DNA from: Chloroflexia bacterium
Lineage (GTDB): Bacteria; Chloroflexota; Chloroflexia; Thermobaculales; Thermobaculaceae
DNA length: 36,252 bases
NCBI GenBank assembly: GCA_030446765.1
Contig: JAUJMR010000002.1
Coordinates: forward strand, 61,959-98,210
Direction: 5' to 3'
Both the position numbers and the translations under genes were made by a program. Of the stretch, positions 8,748 to 17,383 are shown one piece after another. Each line of letters begins with the position of its first letter. Position 1 is the stretch's first letter. The notes beneath the pieces were generated by a model, which had not been told where the DNA came from, ran no database searches, and worked only from the letters and a program-made list of their open reading frames with translations.

Positions 8748-9179
8748 ATGAAGGTGGTAATTCTGGGATGCGGCCGGGTCGGGAGCACGCTCGCGCGTTC
8801 GCTGGATGCGGAGGGTCACCATGTGACGGTTATCGATCGCAATCAGCAGCAATTCCAGCGGCTTGGCACGGACTTCCATGGTGCAACGGTACGCGGCACG
8901 GGCATCGATGAAGATGTGCTCCGCCGCGCCGGAATCGAGGAGGCGGACGTCTTTGTTGCCGTGACAAACGGCGACAACACCAGCATCATGGCATCGCAGA
9001 TCGTGCAGGAAATCTTCGAGGTGCCGCACGTGGTGACTCGGATCTATGATCCTGTGCGTGAGCAGTTGTACCGGAGCCTTGGCCTCGACACCGTTTGCCC
9101 TACCACACTTATCGCTGGCCTGGTACACGAAAAGCTAAGAGACAACGCGACAGTGCCAAGCAGCGGAGGGGCGGGCTAA
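8748..9179 (+). CDS. TrkA-type RCK_N domain protein (potassium uptake regulator, short form)
   Basis: The product is 143 aa, a single Rossmann RCK_N/TrkA_N domain. The nucleotide-binding glycine motif is VVILGCGRVGSTLA, and the acidic residue closing the second strand is in VTVIDRN. Such domains bind NAD(H), ATP or ADP, form rings on the cytoplasmic face of Trk/Ktr potassium transporters, and gate them. It lacks the C-terminal RCK_C ligand-binding domain that its neighbour has, so it is a half-size partner. Its stop is separated from the next start by one base. No TrkH/KtrB membrane subunit lies in the window. The ATG has no clear ribosome site. Confidence 0.88.
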   Translation: MKVVILGCGRVGSTLARSLDAEGHHVTVIDRNQQQFQRLGTDFHGATVRGTGIDEDVLRRAGIEEADVFVAVTNGDNTSIMASQIVQEIFEVPHVVTRIYDPVREQLYRSLGLDTVCPTTLIAGLVHEKLRDNATVPSSGGAG

Positions 9180-9180
9180 C

Positions 9181-9837
9181 GTGTTTATTCTCGTCATTGG
9201 CGGTGGGAAGATCGGGTACTACCTGACGAAGACGCTGGTCAGCGAGGGCTACGAAGTGCTGCTGATCGAGCGAGACCAGCATAAAGTGGTGACCTTCACC
9301 GACCGTTTCGGCGCTGTCGTGATGCAGGGCGACGGCGCGGAAGCGGCCACCTTGCAACGTGCGGGAGCATCTCGGGCGAATGTCGTCATCGCAACGACGG
9401 GCGAGGATGAGGATAACCTGGTCATCTGCCAGCTTGCCAAGCGCATGTTCCAGGTCGGGCATGTTATGGCGCGCGTGAACAATCCCAAGAACGAAGAGAT
9501 TTTCAAGCGATTGGGCATCGACACGACCGTCTCCGTCACCAACATCATTCTCAGCTACATGGAGCAGAGCCTGCCGGACAGGCCGCTGACCCACCTGCTC
9601 ACCCTCTCTCATGCAGATCTCGCGATCGTCGAGGCAAGCATCACGGGCCAGAGCCCTCACATCGGTCGTCCACTCAGCGATGTCAAACTACCACCCGACG
9701 TAGCAGTGAGCGCCATCATCCGCGGTGAGGATCTGCTGATCCCCGGTCCGGAAACCCGCCTGCAGCCTGGCGACGAGGTGATCGCCGTTACACACCGCGC
9801 GAGCGAGGAGCTACTGCGCGAGGCTCTTAGCCGATAG
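9181..9837 (+). CDS. TrkA family potassium uptake protein, RCK_N + RCK_C
   Basis: The product is 218 aa. Residues 1-120 form a Rossmann RCK_N domain, with FILVIGGGKIGYYLTKTL and the acidic clamp LLIERDQ. Residues about 135-218 are an RCK_C (TrkA_C) domain ending in GDEVIAVTHRASEELLREAL. It is the regulatory ring subunit for a Trk/Ktr-type potassium transporter at the inner membrane. The GTG start lies one base after the upstream TAA, so translation of the two genes is almost certainly coupled, perhaps giving a defined ratio of short and long RCK subunits. Convergent with it, after the inverted-repeat element, is the minus-strand membrane protein gene. Confidence 0.92.
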   Translation: MFILVIGGGKIGYYLTKTLVSEGYEVLLIERDQHKVVTFTDRFGAVVMQGDGAEAATLQRAGASRANVVIATTGEDEDNLVICQLAKRMFQVGHVMARVNNPKNEEIFKRLGIDTTVSVTNIILSYMEQSLPDRPLTHLLTLSHADLAIVEASITGQSPHIGRPLSDVKLPPDVAVSAIIRGEDLLIPGPETRLQPGDEVIAVTHRASEELLREALSR

Positions 9838-9883
9838 ACCTCGGCACAACACAAACCGCCCGAGCCAAAAGTCGCGGTACATA

Positions 9884-10023
9884 CTAGAGAGCCGGTCAAG
9901 AATTAGCTCTGGGCCGGCGTGATGCCCTACCGAGCCGGTCCGAACTGGCGAGTACACTTGCAATCCCGTACGGCGATCCGGCCCATATTGACCACTTCTT
10001 GGAATACTTGACCGGCTCTCTAG
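9884..10023. repeat. MITE-like element: perfect 17-bp terminal inverted repeats
   Basis: CTAGAGAGCCGGTCAAG (9884-9900) is repeated perfectly inverted at 10007-10023, with 106 bases between. A nested inverted pair lies inside, GGGCCGG (9911-9917) and CCGGCCC (9978-9984). The outer ends CTAG, or the TA within, could be a target duplication, as in IS630/Tc1-type MITEs. The interior has no gene. The right arm contains the stop codon of the convergent 155-aa gene. The alternative is a bidirectional terminator with a very long loop. Confidence 0.55.
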
Positions 10024-10487
10024 CTTTGCGTGCCGCGCTTTCCGCCCCTGCCTGAGACCCGGGTCCGCGCGGTAGTTCGGCGCGTGGTGAGCGTGTGTGG
10101 CGCCGGGACATACGTGCGCCGTCGCTCTTGTTCCGCGCGCTCCATCCGATCGAGTTCGGCGTACCGGGTGTACTTGTAGTAGAGGGCGTACAGCACAACG
10201 GCATAAACCGCGAACAGCATAAGGTAGAGAAAGAAACGACGGGTGAAGAGAGCACCTTCGTAGAAAAACCAGGAGACGGCCAGCGCGGTGAGACCGACGC
10301 TCAGCATCCAACCACCGAGCTTGCGCAGGTGCTCGATCTGCAGGCGCTTGGCGGGCTCTAGCCGGCGAGCGGCCAGGTAGATGACCAGACCAAGGAGAGT
10401 CGTAGTCGCGAACACGATGAGCATGGCACGCATCGCCGGCTCCACGGTGAGCGCATCGCCTGACACCTGGCCAAACAGATAGTTCAA
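10020..10487 (-). CDS. Small three-helix membrane protein downstream of sdhB, unknown function
   Basis: The product is 155 aa. Three hydrophobic helices lie at about residues 18-40, 58-76 and 84-104. A strongly basic cytoplasmic tail rich in Arg, Thr and Gly follows, ending in GKRGTQS. It is 27 bases after sdhB and probably the last gene of the sdh transcript. It does not look like a succinate dehydrogenase anchor, because those are already present as two genes and no heme-ligand His pattern is seen. The stop codon lies inside the right arm of the 9884-10023 inverted repeat, so insertion of that element may have changed the C-terminus. I do not recognise the family. Confidence 0.75.
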   Translation of the reverse strand: MNYLFGQVSGDALTVEPAMRAMLIVFATTTLLGLVIYLAARRLEPAKRLQIEHLRKLGGWMLSVGLTALAVSWFFYEGALFTRRFFLYLMLFAVYAVVLYALYYKYTRYAELDRMERAEQERRRTYVPAPHTLTTRRTTARTRVSGRGGKRGTQS

Positions 10488-10514
10488 GTACGTCCTCCCC
10501 TTACCCGCACAAGC

Positions 10515-11213
10515 CTAAGCTCGATCGTAGAGCAGCTTGCGCTTCACTTCCTCCATCACGTTGGTCACCTGTATACCACGCGGGCATGCGTCCGTGCAAT
10601 TGAACACCGTCCGGCAACGCCAGACACCCTCTCGTCCACTGATGACATCCGCCCGTTCCGCGCCCGCTTTATCCCGACTATCGAAGATGAACCGGTGCGC
10701 GTTCACAAGCGCCGCAGGCCCAACGAAGTCCGGATTACTCCAGAATGGCGGGCACGCCGTGGTGCATGCGGCACACAGGATGCACTTCGTCGTGTCATCG
10801 AAGGCAGCCCGTTCCTCGGGAGTTTGCAGACGTTCCGTGACGGGCGCTGGGTCGTCGTTTACGAGGTAAGGTTTGACCGCCTTGTACTTCTCGAAAAACG
10901 GCTCCATATCGACGACGAGATCCCGCAGGACCGCGAAGCCCATCATCGGCTCAATGGTCATCTTGTGACCGATGTCTCGCACCAGTACCTTGCATGCGAG
11001 CCTGTTCCGTCCATTGATGCGCATTGCATCGGAGCCGCAGACGCCGTGCGCACAGGACCGGCGATACGTCAGCGTGCCGTCTAGCTTCCACTTGATCTCA
11101 TTGAGCAGATCGAGCACGCGATCGGTCGGCTCCATCCGAACTTCATAAACGGAGAAATACGGTTTCTTATCCTGGGTCGGATTATAACGCCGAATCTTAC
11201 ATTTAACCTGCAC
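10515..11213 (-). CDS. sdhB: Succinate dehydrogenase iron-sulfur subunit SdhB
   Basis: The product is 232 aa from the GTG at 11213, which has GAAAGG eight bases upstream. A TTG two codons earlier is possible. SdhB carries electrons from the flavin of SdhA to quinone in complex II. The N-terminal ferredoxin domain has the 2Fe-2S ligands in CAHGVCGSD...LAC (C54, C59, D62, C74). The Asp in place of the third Cys is also found in E. coli SdhB. The C-terminal domain has CILCAACTTAC (C143, C146, C149 for 4Fe-4S; C153) and C199, C205 (3Fe-4S) and C209 in CTDACPRGI. It follows sdhA with a small hairpin in the gap. Confidence 0.96.
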   Translation of the reverse strand: MQVKCKIRRYNPTQDKKPYFSVYEVRMEPTDRVLDLLNEIKWKLDGTLTYRRSCAHGVCGSDAMRINGRNRLACKVLVRDIGHKMTIEPMMGFAVLRDLVVDMEPFFEKYKAVKPYLVNDDPAPVTERLQTPEERAAFDDTTKCILCAACTTACPPFWSNPDFVGPAALVNAHRFIFDSRDKAGAERADVISGREGVWRCRTVFNCTDACPRGIQVTNVMEEVKRKLLYDRA

Positions 11214-11265
11214 AGCCAACGCCTTTCATCTTGCGAACCGAACTTGCGGTGCTTCGTGTCCGTCC

Positions 11266-11294
11266 CATAGTGCACTCCGGTGGACCGCACTATG
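11266..11294 (-). other. Intergenic hairpin between sdhA and sdhB
   Basis: CATAGTGC (11266-11273) and GCACTATG (11287-11294) form a perfect 8-bp stem with a 13-base loop, six bases past the sdhA stop. There is no T-tract on the minus strand, so it is more likely a 3'-end stabiliser, processing site or partial attenuator within the operon than a terminator. Confidence 0.5.
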
Positions 11295-11300
11295 TACCGT

Positions 11301-13031
11301 CTAGTACTTCCGCTCTTTCGGCTCGAACTTGGAGATATTCACCGGCTTATGGGCGATCCGAAGTCCATCCGGCGTGTTGTATACGAACGAGTGGCGCAGG
11401 AAGTTTGTGTCATCGCGTTCGGGGTAATCTTCCCGATAGTGCCCGCCTCGGCTCTCCTGTCGGGCGAGCGCCCCAGCGATGATGCTTTCCGAAAGGTCCA
11501 GAAGGTAGCCGACCTCCAACGTCTCCAGCAACTCCGAGTTGTACCAGGTCTGCCGGTCCTGCATGGCTACCTGCGCGAAGCGAGCCTGCAGCTCGTGCAC
11601 CGTCTTCCTCGCGCTTTGCAGCGTTTGCTCTGAGCGCACGACGGAGACCTTGTCCATCATCTCCTCTTGTAAGGTCTCCCGAATCTCCGCGGCGGACTCG
11701 CCTCTCTCTCGCGACAGGAGCGCACTTACCTGGTGGCGCGCTTCGTCATCGGGCGCCCTGGGTAGCTCGGTGAAGGGCGTTTCGTGGACGTACGCTGCCA
11801 TGTGCTTACCCGCGCGGCGTCCGAACACCACGATATCCACGAGGGAGTTGGTGCCGAGGCGGTTGGCGCCGTGGACCGATACGCAAGCGCACTCCCCCGC
11901 CGCGTAAAAACCGGGCAGGACGGAACTCGCCTCGTCCACCAGCACCCTGCCATCCACATCGGTCGGAATCCCACCCATCGCGTAGTGTGCCGTGGGCTGG
12001 ATCGGGATTAGCTCCCGGACTGGATCAACGCCGAGGTACACCCGCACGAAGTCTGCGAGATCGGGGAGCTTGTTCTCCACAATGTCCGCGCCGAGGTGTG
12101 TGAGGTCGAGATGCACAAAGTCGGAACCATTAATGCCGCGGCCCTCCTTCACCTCCTGGTAGATGAAGCGCGAGACCATGTCGCGCGGTGCGAGGTCCAG
12201 CAGCGTCGGTGCGTACCGCTCGGTGAATCGCTCACCGTCGTTGTTGCGGAGGATGCCGCCCTCACCCCGGGCGCCCTCCGTGAGCAGTATGCCCAGCTTG
12301 TAGACGCCGGTGGGATGGAACTGGTACAGCTCCATATCCTCCAGCGGAATGCCGCGCCTGAACGCAATGGCGACGCCGTCGCCGGTGTTCGAGAGAGCAT
12401 TGCTCGTAATCTTCCAAGCTCGTCCGAATCCCCCGGTCGCGAACAGGATCGCCTTCGCGTGGAAGATGTGGATCTCGCCGTCTTTGATATTGAGCACGAC
12501 CAGACCACAGCACACGCCCTCAGAGATAATAAGATCGAGCAACTGAAACTCAGAGTAAAAATTGACCTCGCGCTTGATGCACTGCTGGTACAGGGTCTGG
12601 AGAATCATGTGCCCCGTACGGTCCGCCGCAAAACAGGAGCGGCGCACCGGTGCCTCACCGAAGTTACGCGTATGACCGCCAAAACGCCGCTGATCGATCT
12701 TGCCTTCCGGTGTTCGGCTGAATGGCAGCCCGTAGTGCTCCAACTCGTACACGCTCTCAACCGCCTCGTGGCACATGATGTCCGCGGCGTCCTGATCGAC
12801 GAGGTAGTCGCCGCCCTTGACTGTATCAAACGTGTGCCACTCGGGATAGTCTTCTTCCAGGTTGCCGAGCGCGGCACCGATACCGCCCTGTGCCGCGCCG
12901 GTGTGGGATCGCGTGGGGTACAGTTTGCTGATAACCGCTGTGCGGATTCCCGGTGTGCGGGCAAGCTGCATGGCGGCCATGAGTCCCGCACCTCCAGCGC
13001 CGACCACGATTGCGTCAAACCTGTGGTACAT
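11301..13031 (-). CDS. sdhA: Succinate dehydrogenase flavoprotein subunit SdhA
   Basis: The product is 576 aa, the catalytic subunit that oxidises succinate to fumarate. The FAD-binding motif is VVGAGGAGLMAA (9-20). The covalent-FAD histidine is H43 in RSHTGAAQGG. HPTG near residue 237 and HGANRLGTNSL near 354 belong to the active-site and FAD region, and the C-terminal capping domain contains the usual RGGHYREDYPERDD. The ATG at 13031 has GGAGG six bases upstream. The same frame stays open up to 13154, but that part overlaps sdhD and has no ribosome site. The order C-D-A-B on the minus strand is the classic operon. Confidence 0.97.
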   Translation of the reverse strand: MYHRFDAIVVGAGGAGLMAAMQLARTPGIRTAVISKLYPTRSHTGAAQGGIGAALGNLEEDYPEWHTFDTVKGGDYLVDQDAADIMCHEAVESVYELEHYGLPFSRTPEGKIDQRRFGGHTRNFGEAPVRRSCFAADRTGHMILQTLYQQCIKREVNFYSEFQLLDLIISEGVCCGLVVLNIKDGEIHIFHAKAILFATGGFGRAWKITSNALSNTGDGVAIAFRRGIPLEDMELYQFHPTGVYKLGILLTEGARGEGGILRNNDGERFTERYAPTLLDLAPRDMVSRFIYQEVKEGRGINGSDFVHLDLTHLGADIVENKLPDLADFVRVYLGVDPVRELIPIQPTAHYAMGGIPTDVDGRVLVDEASSVLPGFYAAGECACVSVHGANRLGTNSLVDIVVFGRRAGKHMAAYVHETPFTELPRAPDDEARHQVSALLSRERGESAAEIRETLQEEMMDKVSVVRSEQTLQSARKTVHELQARFAQVAMQDRQTWYNSELLETLEVGYLLDLSESIIAGALARQESRGGHYREDYPERDDTNFLRHSFVYNTPDGLRIAHKPVNISKFEPKERKY

Positions 13032-13054
13032 CAGCGCCCTCCGGTGGCGGACAC

Positions 13055-13438
13055 CTACTCGGGCACCGGCTGAAAGGTGACGATAACCAGCGCGCCGAGC
13101 ACGGTGAAGATTAGCGCCGCCGAGTACAAGACAGAGTACGCGAAGACCCGCCACGGGCGCGAGCGGACGTAGTCGTGCAGGACGAGGCGCATGCCGTTCA
13201 CGCCGTGACTCATCGCGAGCAGCAGAAGCAGCAGATCATACGTGCGCCAGAAGGGTTTGGCGTATCGGGCGGCGACAAAGGCGTAGTTGACCTGCTCGAT
13301 CGGGGTCAGAATGTGCACTATATAAACGTGCCCTAGCGCGAGGAAGAGCAGCAGCACGCCGGAGATCCGGAAGTAGTACCACGACCAGAGCTCGAAGTTG
13401 GTCCCCCTGCGCGCGACGGCACGCTCGGCCAGGCTCAT
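13055..13438 (-). CDS. sdhD: Succinate dehydrogenase membrane anchor subunit SdhD
   Basis: The product is 127 aa with three transmembrane helices at about residues 24-44, 67-86 and 100-121. It is a complex II anchor that helps bind heme b and quinone. H78, in SHGVNGMRLVLHDY, is the likely heme-ligand region. A basic N-terminus precedes helix 1. Its start lies four bases after the sdhC stop, and sdhA begins 23 bases after its own stop, so translation is probably coupled. The C and D labels are assigned by order and motif. Anchor subunits diverge too much for certainty about which is which. Confidence 0.9.
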   Translation of the reverse strand: MSLAERAVARRGTNFELWSWYYFRISGVLLLFLALGHVYIVHILTPIEQVNYAFVAARYAKPFWRTYDLLLLLLAMSHGVNGMRLVLHDYVRSRPWRVFAYSVLYSAALIFTVLGALVIVTFQPVPE

Positions 13439-13442
13439 GAGC

Positions 13443-13814
13443 TCATCCTTGGCGAGTTTCTATGCCGAACACAGGGCCGAGTAGGAAGTAACCAGTAGGG
13501 ATCAGCGCAAGCACGGTAAGAGCCATCGCGCCGTAGAACAGATGTCGCTGGTACTTGTAGCCCTTCGGCCAGAAATCGATCACGATAACCCGCAGGCCAT
13601 TGAATGAGTGGTAGAGCACCGCAGCGATAAGCGTGAACTGCAGGAACCGGAAGATCGTCCACTCGTGGTAGATGCGAGTGACCGCGTTGTACACGCCGGG
13701 CCCCCAGCCGATGAGTGCGGTATCAACGATGTGAATGAACAGAAAAAGCAGGACTCCAATGCCGCTAACGCGGTGGAAGATCCATGCCCACATGCCCTCT
13801 CGGCCCCTGTACAT
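13443..13814 (-). CDS. sdhC: Succinate dehydrogenase cytochrome b556 subunit SdhC
   Basis: The product is 123 aa with three transmembrane helices at about 18-36, 55-78 and 93-114. The family motif HRVSGIGVLLFLFIHI lies at 14-29, and the heme ligand is probably H69 in LYHSFNGLRVI. The ATG at 13814 is preferred because AAGGGGG sits seven bases upstream. An ATG 19 codons earlier, at 13871, has no such site. It is the first gene of sdhCDAB, with a separate promoter and an 88-base leader downstream of icd. Confidence 0.93.
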   Translation of the reverse strand: MYRGREGMWAWIFHRVSGIGVLLFLFIHIVDTALIGWGPGVYNAVTRIYHEWTIFRFLQFTLIAAVLYHSFNGLRVIVIDFWPKGYKYQRHLFYGAMALTVLALIPTGYFLLGPVFGIETRQG

Positions 13815-13909
13815 CAGATCGCCCCCTTCCCTGTGGTGAATCGCATGACCGTTGTGGGCAACGTCGGGCACCGTTGCGCCATTAGTCGATTGACGGTCAC
13901 CCTAATGTC

Positions 13910-13938
13910 ATTATAGACACAGACCGGAACTGCAACAA
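13910..13938 (-). promoter_or_regulatory. Promoter of the sdhCDAB operon
   Basis: On the minus strand TTGTTG (13933-13938), a 17-base spacer and a perfect TATAAT (13910-13915) predict initiation near 13903. The leader to sdhC is about 88 bases and holds short inverted repeats (CATTAG/CTAATG and GACCGT/ACGGTC), so it could be structured. The -35 box overlaps the last bases before the icd stop. Confidence 0.6.
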
Positions 13939-13943
13939 CGCAC

Positions 13944-15026
13944 TCAGGCCCGGAGCCGCTCGACCAGTGCATCGGCGACCTGGCTCGTACCGAGGGCGCG
14001 TCCTCGCTCCTCCATGGGCAGGAGGTCGTACGTGACGTTCCTCCCATCGGCGATGGTCTCCGAGAGCGCGCGGTCGAGCCGATCTGCCGCGTCCATTTCG
14101 CCCAAGTGTCGCAGCATCAGCACACCGGAGAACATCATTGCCATCGGGTTTGCTTTGTTTTGTCCCGTGTACTTCGGTGCGCTACCGTGGATGGGCTCAA
14201 AGAGGGCGGTATCCACGCCATAGTTGGCGCCGGGAGCGATGCCCAGTCCACCGACGAGTCCGGCGCACAGGTCGGAGACGATATCACCGTACAGGTTGGG
14301 GCAGACGAGAACGTCATACAATTCCGGCTTCTGCACCAACTGCATCATCATGTTATCCACGATCACGTCGTTGAACTCGATCTCCGGATATTCCGCCGCG
14401 ACGCTCCGGGCCACCTCAAGGAACAGACCATCGGCGTACTTCATTATGTTCGCCTTGTGCACCGCCGAGACTTTCTTACGCCCGTTTGCGCGCGCGTAGT
14501 CGAATGCGAAGCGAACGATGCGCTCCGATGCTTCCGGTGAGATGAACTTGATTGCAAGCGCGCTGCTTTCCGGTATACGTGTCCCTTCGAGCTGCTCGAT
14601 GACCCGGATCATCTCGCGCGCACCTTCCGAACCGTCATCGAACTCAACACCGCTGTACAGGTCCTCGGTGTTCTCCCGGACTACGACCACGTCAACTTCT
14701 TCATACCGTGACTGCACGCCCTGATACGTCTTACATGGACGCAAGCAGGCATACAGGTTCAGTGCCTTGCGCAGTCCGACGTTCACGCTTCGGAAACCGC
14801 CACCAACGGGCGTCGTGATGGGTCCCTTGATCGCGACCTTGTTACGCCGGATGCTATCGAGCACCGCATCGGGCAGAGGAGTACCACTCGCTTCGATCTG
14901 GTCGGCGCCAGCTTGCTGCACATCCCACTCCAGCGCGACGCCGGTAGCATCAAGCACGCGGCGAGTTGCCTCCGCGAGCTCTGGCCCAATTCCATCGCCG
15001 GGGATAAGGGTGACTTGATAGCTCAT
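13944..15026 (-). CDS. icd: Isocitrate dehydrogenase (IDH/IPMDH superfamily)
   Basis: The product is 360 aa. It is a beta-decarboxylating dehydrogenase making 2-oxoglutarate from isocitrate. The phosphorylation-loop and substrate segment is [20 protein letters not shown] (78-97), where S80, N82 and R86 match IDH rather than isopropylmalate dehydrogenase. Catalytic residues are Y124 (NTEDLYSG), K191 ([11 protein letters not shown]), D248 and D252 ([10 protein letters not shown]). The cofactor loop reads [14 protein letters not shown]. Lys285-Tyr286 match the NADP-binding pair of E. coli Icd rather than the Asp-Ile of NAD enzymes, so NADP use is plausible. AGGAGG lies seven bases before the ATG. 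The neighbouring sdh operon supports a TCA-cycle role. Confidence 0.9.
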   Translation of the reverse strand: MSYQVTLIPGDGIGPELAEATRRVLDATGVALEWDVQQAGADQIEASGTPLPDAVLDSIRRNKVAIKGPITTPVGGGFRSVNVGLRKALNLYACLRPCKTYQGVQSRYEEVDVVVVRENTEDLYSGVEFDDGSEGAREMIRVIEQLEGTRIPESSALAIKFISPEASERIVRFAFDYARANGRKKVSAVHKANIMKYADGLFLEVARSVAAEYPEIEFNDVIVDNMMMQLVQKPELYDVLVCPNLYGDIVSDLCAGLVGGLGIAPGANYGVDTALFEPIHGSAPKYTGQNKANPMAMMFSGVLMLRHLGEMDAADRLDRALSETIADGRNVTYDLLPMEERGRALGTSQVADALVERLRA

Positions 15027-15110
15027 AAGGTATCCTCCTGGAACGGGTCGAGACTCAAGATCGTAAGGTCGCGGCTCAGCGACAGAAATGCACGCATGTC
15101 TCCGCCCTCA

Positions 15111-15120
15111 TCACATGTGA
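15111..15120. promoter_or_regulatory. 10-bp perfect palindrome in the regulator-icd gap
   Basis: TCACATGTGA lies 85 bases upstream of the icd start, in a gap with no gene. A perfect 10-bp palindrome between a regulator gene and a TCA gene could be an operator, but it could also be chance. Confidence 0.2.
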
Positions 15121-15207
15121 GACTGCGGGCGGCCAACAGGCGTCCAAGTCCAGCGGGTTCGGAGACACCGAAGCGTGCTCCGCGTGTTTGAGGGGGTCAA
15201 AGGCGAA

Positions 15208-16602
<1,395 letters not shown>

Positions 16603-16655
16603 AGTGTGGTTCCTCCAGTACAGTGCTTGGGAAACGAGGGAAGCCCCAAGGCCGT

Positions 16656-16684
16656 ATTATAGAGAACATCCCTAGGCTGCGCAA
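16656..16684 (-). promoter_or_regulatory. Promoter of the NtrC-type regulator gene
   Basis: On the minus strand TTGCGC (16679-16684), a 17-base spacer and a perfect TATAAT (16656-16661) predict initiation near 16649, a 46-base leader before the TTG start. Confidence 0.55.
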
Positions 16685-16782
16685 CAGATAGGTAAAGCAA
16701 GCGCCGGATGCCTGTGGTTCTCGCAGCCAAACAGGCTGGACCTGTGTGAACGCCCGCCTACGCGTGCGCCACTGGCGTGCGG

Positions 16783-16788
16783 TATAAT
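16783..16788 (+). promoter_or_regulatory. -10 element of apt, implying a nearly leaderless mRNA
   Basis: A perfect TATAAT lies 9 bases before the ATG at 16798. No good -35 is visible. Initiation near 16795 would leave 0-3 untranslated bases. Confidence 0.5.
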
Positions 16789-16797
16789 GCCGCGTTG

Positions 16798-17343
16798 ATG
16801 GTAACAAATCATATGCAGCAAACATCTAGCGCGGACTTGGCCGAAAAAATTCGGGACATACCTGACTTCCCGAAACCGGGCGTCGTTTTCAAGGATATCA
16901 CGACGCTGCTGAAGGAACCGGATGCCTTCAAGCGCGCGATCGATGACCTTGCGCAGCGATTCGAGGCGGATCACATTGACATGGTCGTGGCGGCCGAGAG
17001 TCGGGGATTCATCATCGGCGCGCCACTCGCTTACCTGCTCGGGGCTGGCTTCGTACCCGCGCGCAAGCTCGGCAAGCTGCCGGGCAAGACAGTGCATGCG
17101 CAGTACACCCTGGAGTACGGCACCAACGACGTAGAGATGCACACGGACGCCATCACGGCAGGCGACCGGGTGCTGGTGGTCGACGACTTGTTGGCAACCG
17201 GGGGGACTGTCGGGGCTACAATCGAGCTAGTAGAGCAGTTGGACGGCGAGGTCGTCGCGCTTGCGTTCCTCGTCGAGCTTGAGTTCCTGCAGGGTCGCGA
17301 CAGGCTTAAGGATCATCGGATCGAGGCCGTTATAACGTATTAG
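16798..17343 (+). CDS. apt: Adenine phosphoribosyltransferase
   Basis: The product is 181 aa. It makes AMP from adenine and PRPP in purine salvage. The type I PRTase PRPP motif is RVLVVDDLLATGGT (124-137). The N-terminal hood carries IRDIPDFPKPGVVFKDIT, and AAESRGFIIGAPLA near 65-78 is typical of Apt. The ATG at 16798 is chosen. It sits almost on the predicted transcription start, so a leaderless message is possible. The ATG at 16813, five codons in, is the alternative, and neither has a Shine-Dalgarno site. ahcY follows 40 bases later, a sensible pairing because the adenosine released by AhcY feeds purine salvage. Confidence 0.95.
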   Translation: MVTNHMQQTSSADLAEKIRDIPDFPKPGVVFKDITTLLKEPDAFKRAIDDLAQRFEADHIDMVVAAESRGFIIGAPLAYLLGAGFVPARKLGKLPGKTVHAQYTLEYGTNDVEMHTDAITAGDRVLVVDDLLATGGTVGATIELVEQLDGEVVALAFLVELEFLQGRDRLKDHRIEAVITY

Positions 17344-17383
17344 TGCTGTGAATCGATCGTATACCCAGTAATAGGAGCGTGAG

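Noticed and set aside
12096-13073. Open reading frame of 325 codons on the plus strand
   Set aside because: It lies antisense inside sdhA, which is complete with all its FAD motifs.
17344-17383. Possible SAH or SAM riboswitch before ahcY
   Set aside because: The gap from apt is only 40 bases and shows a plain ribosome site. There is no room or pairing for an aptamer.
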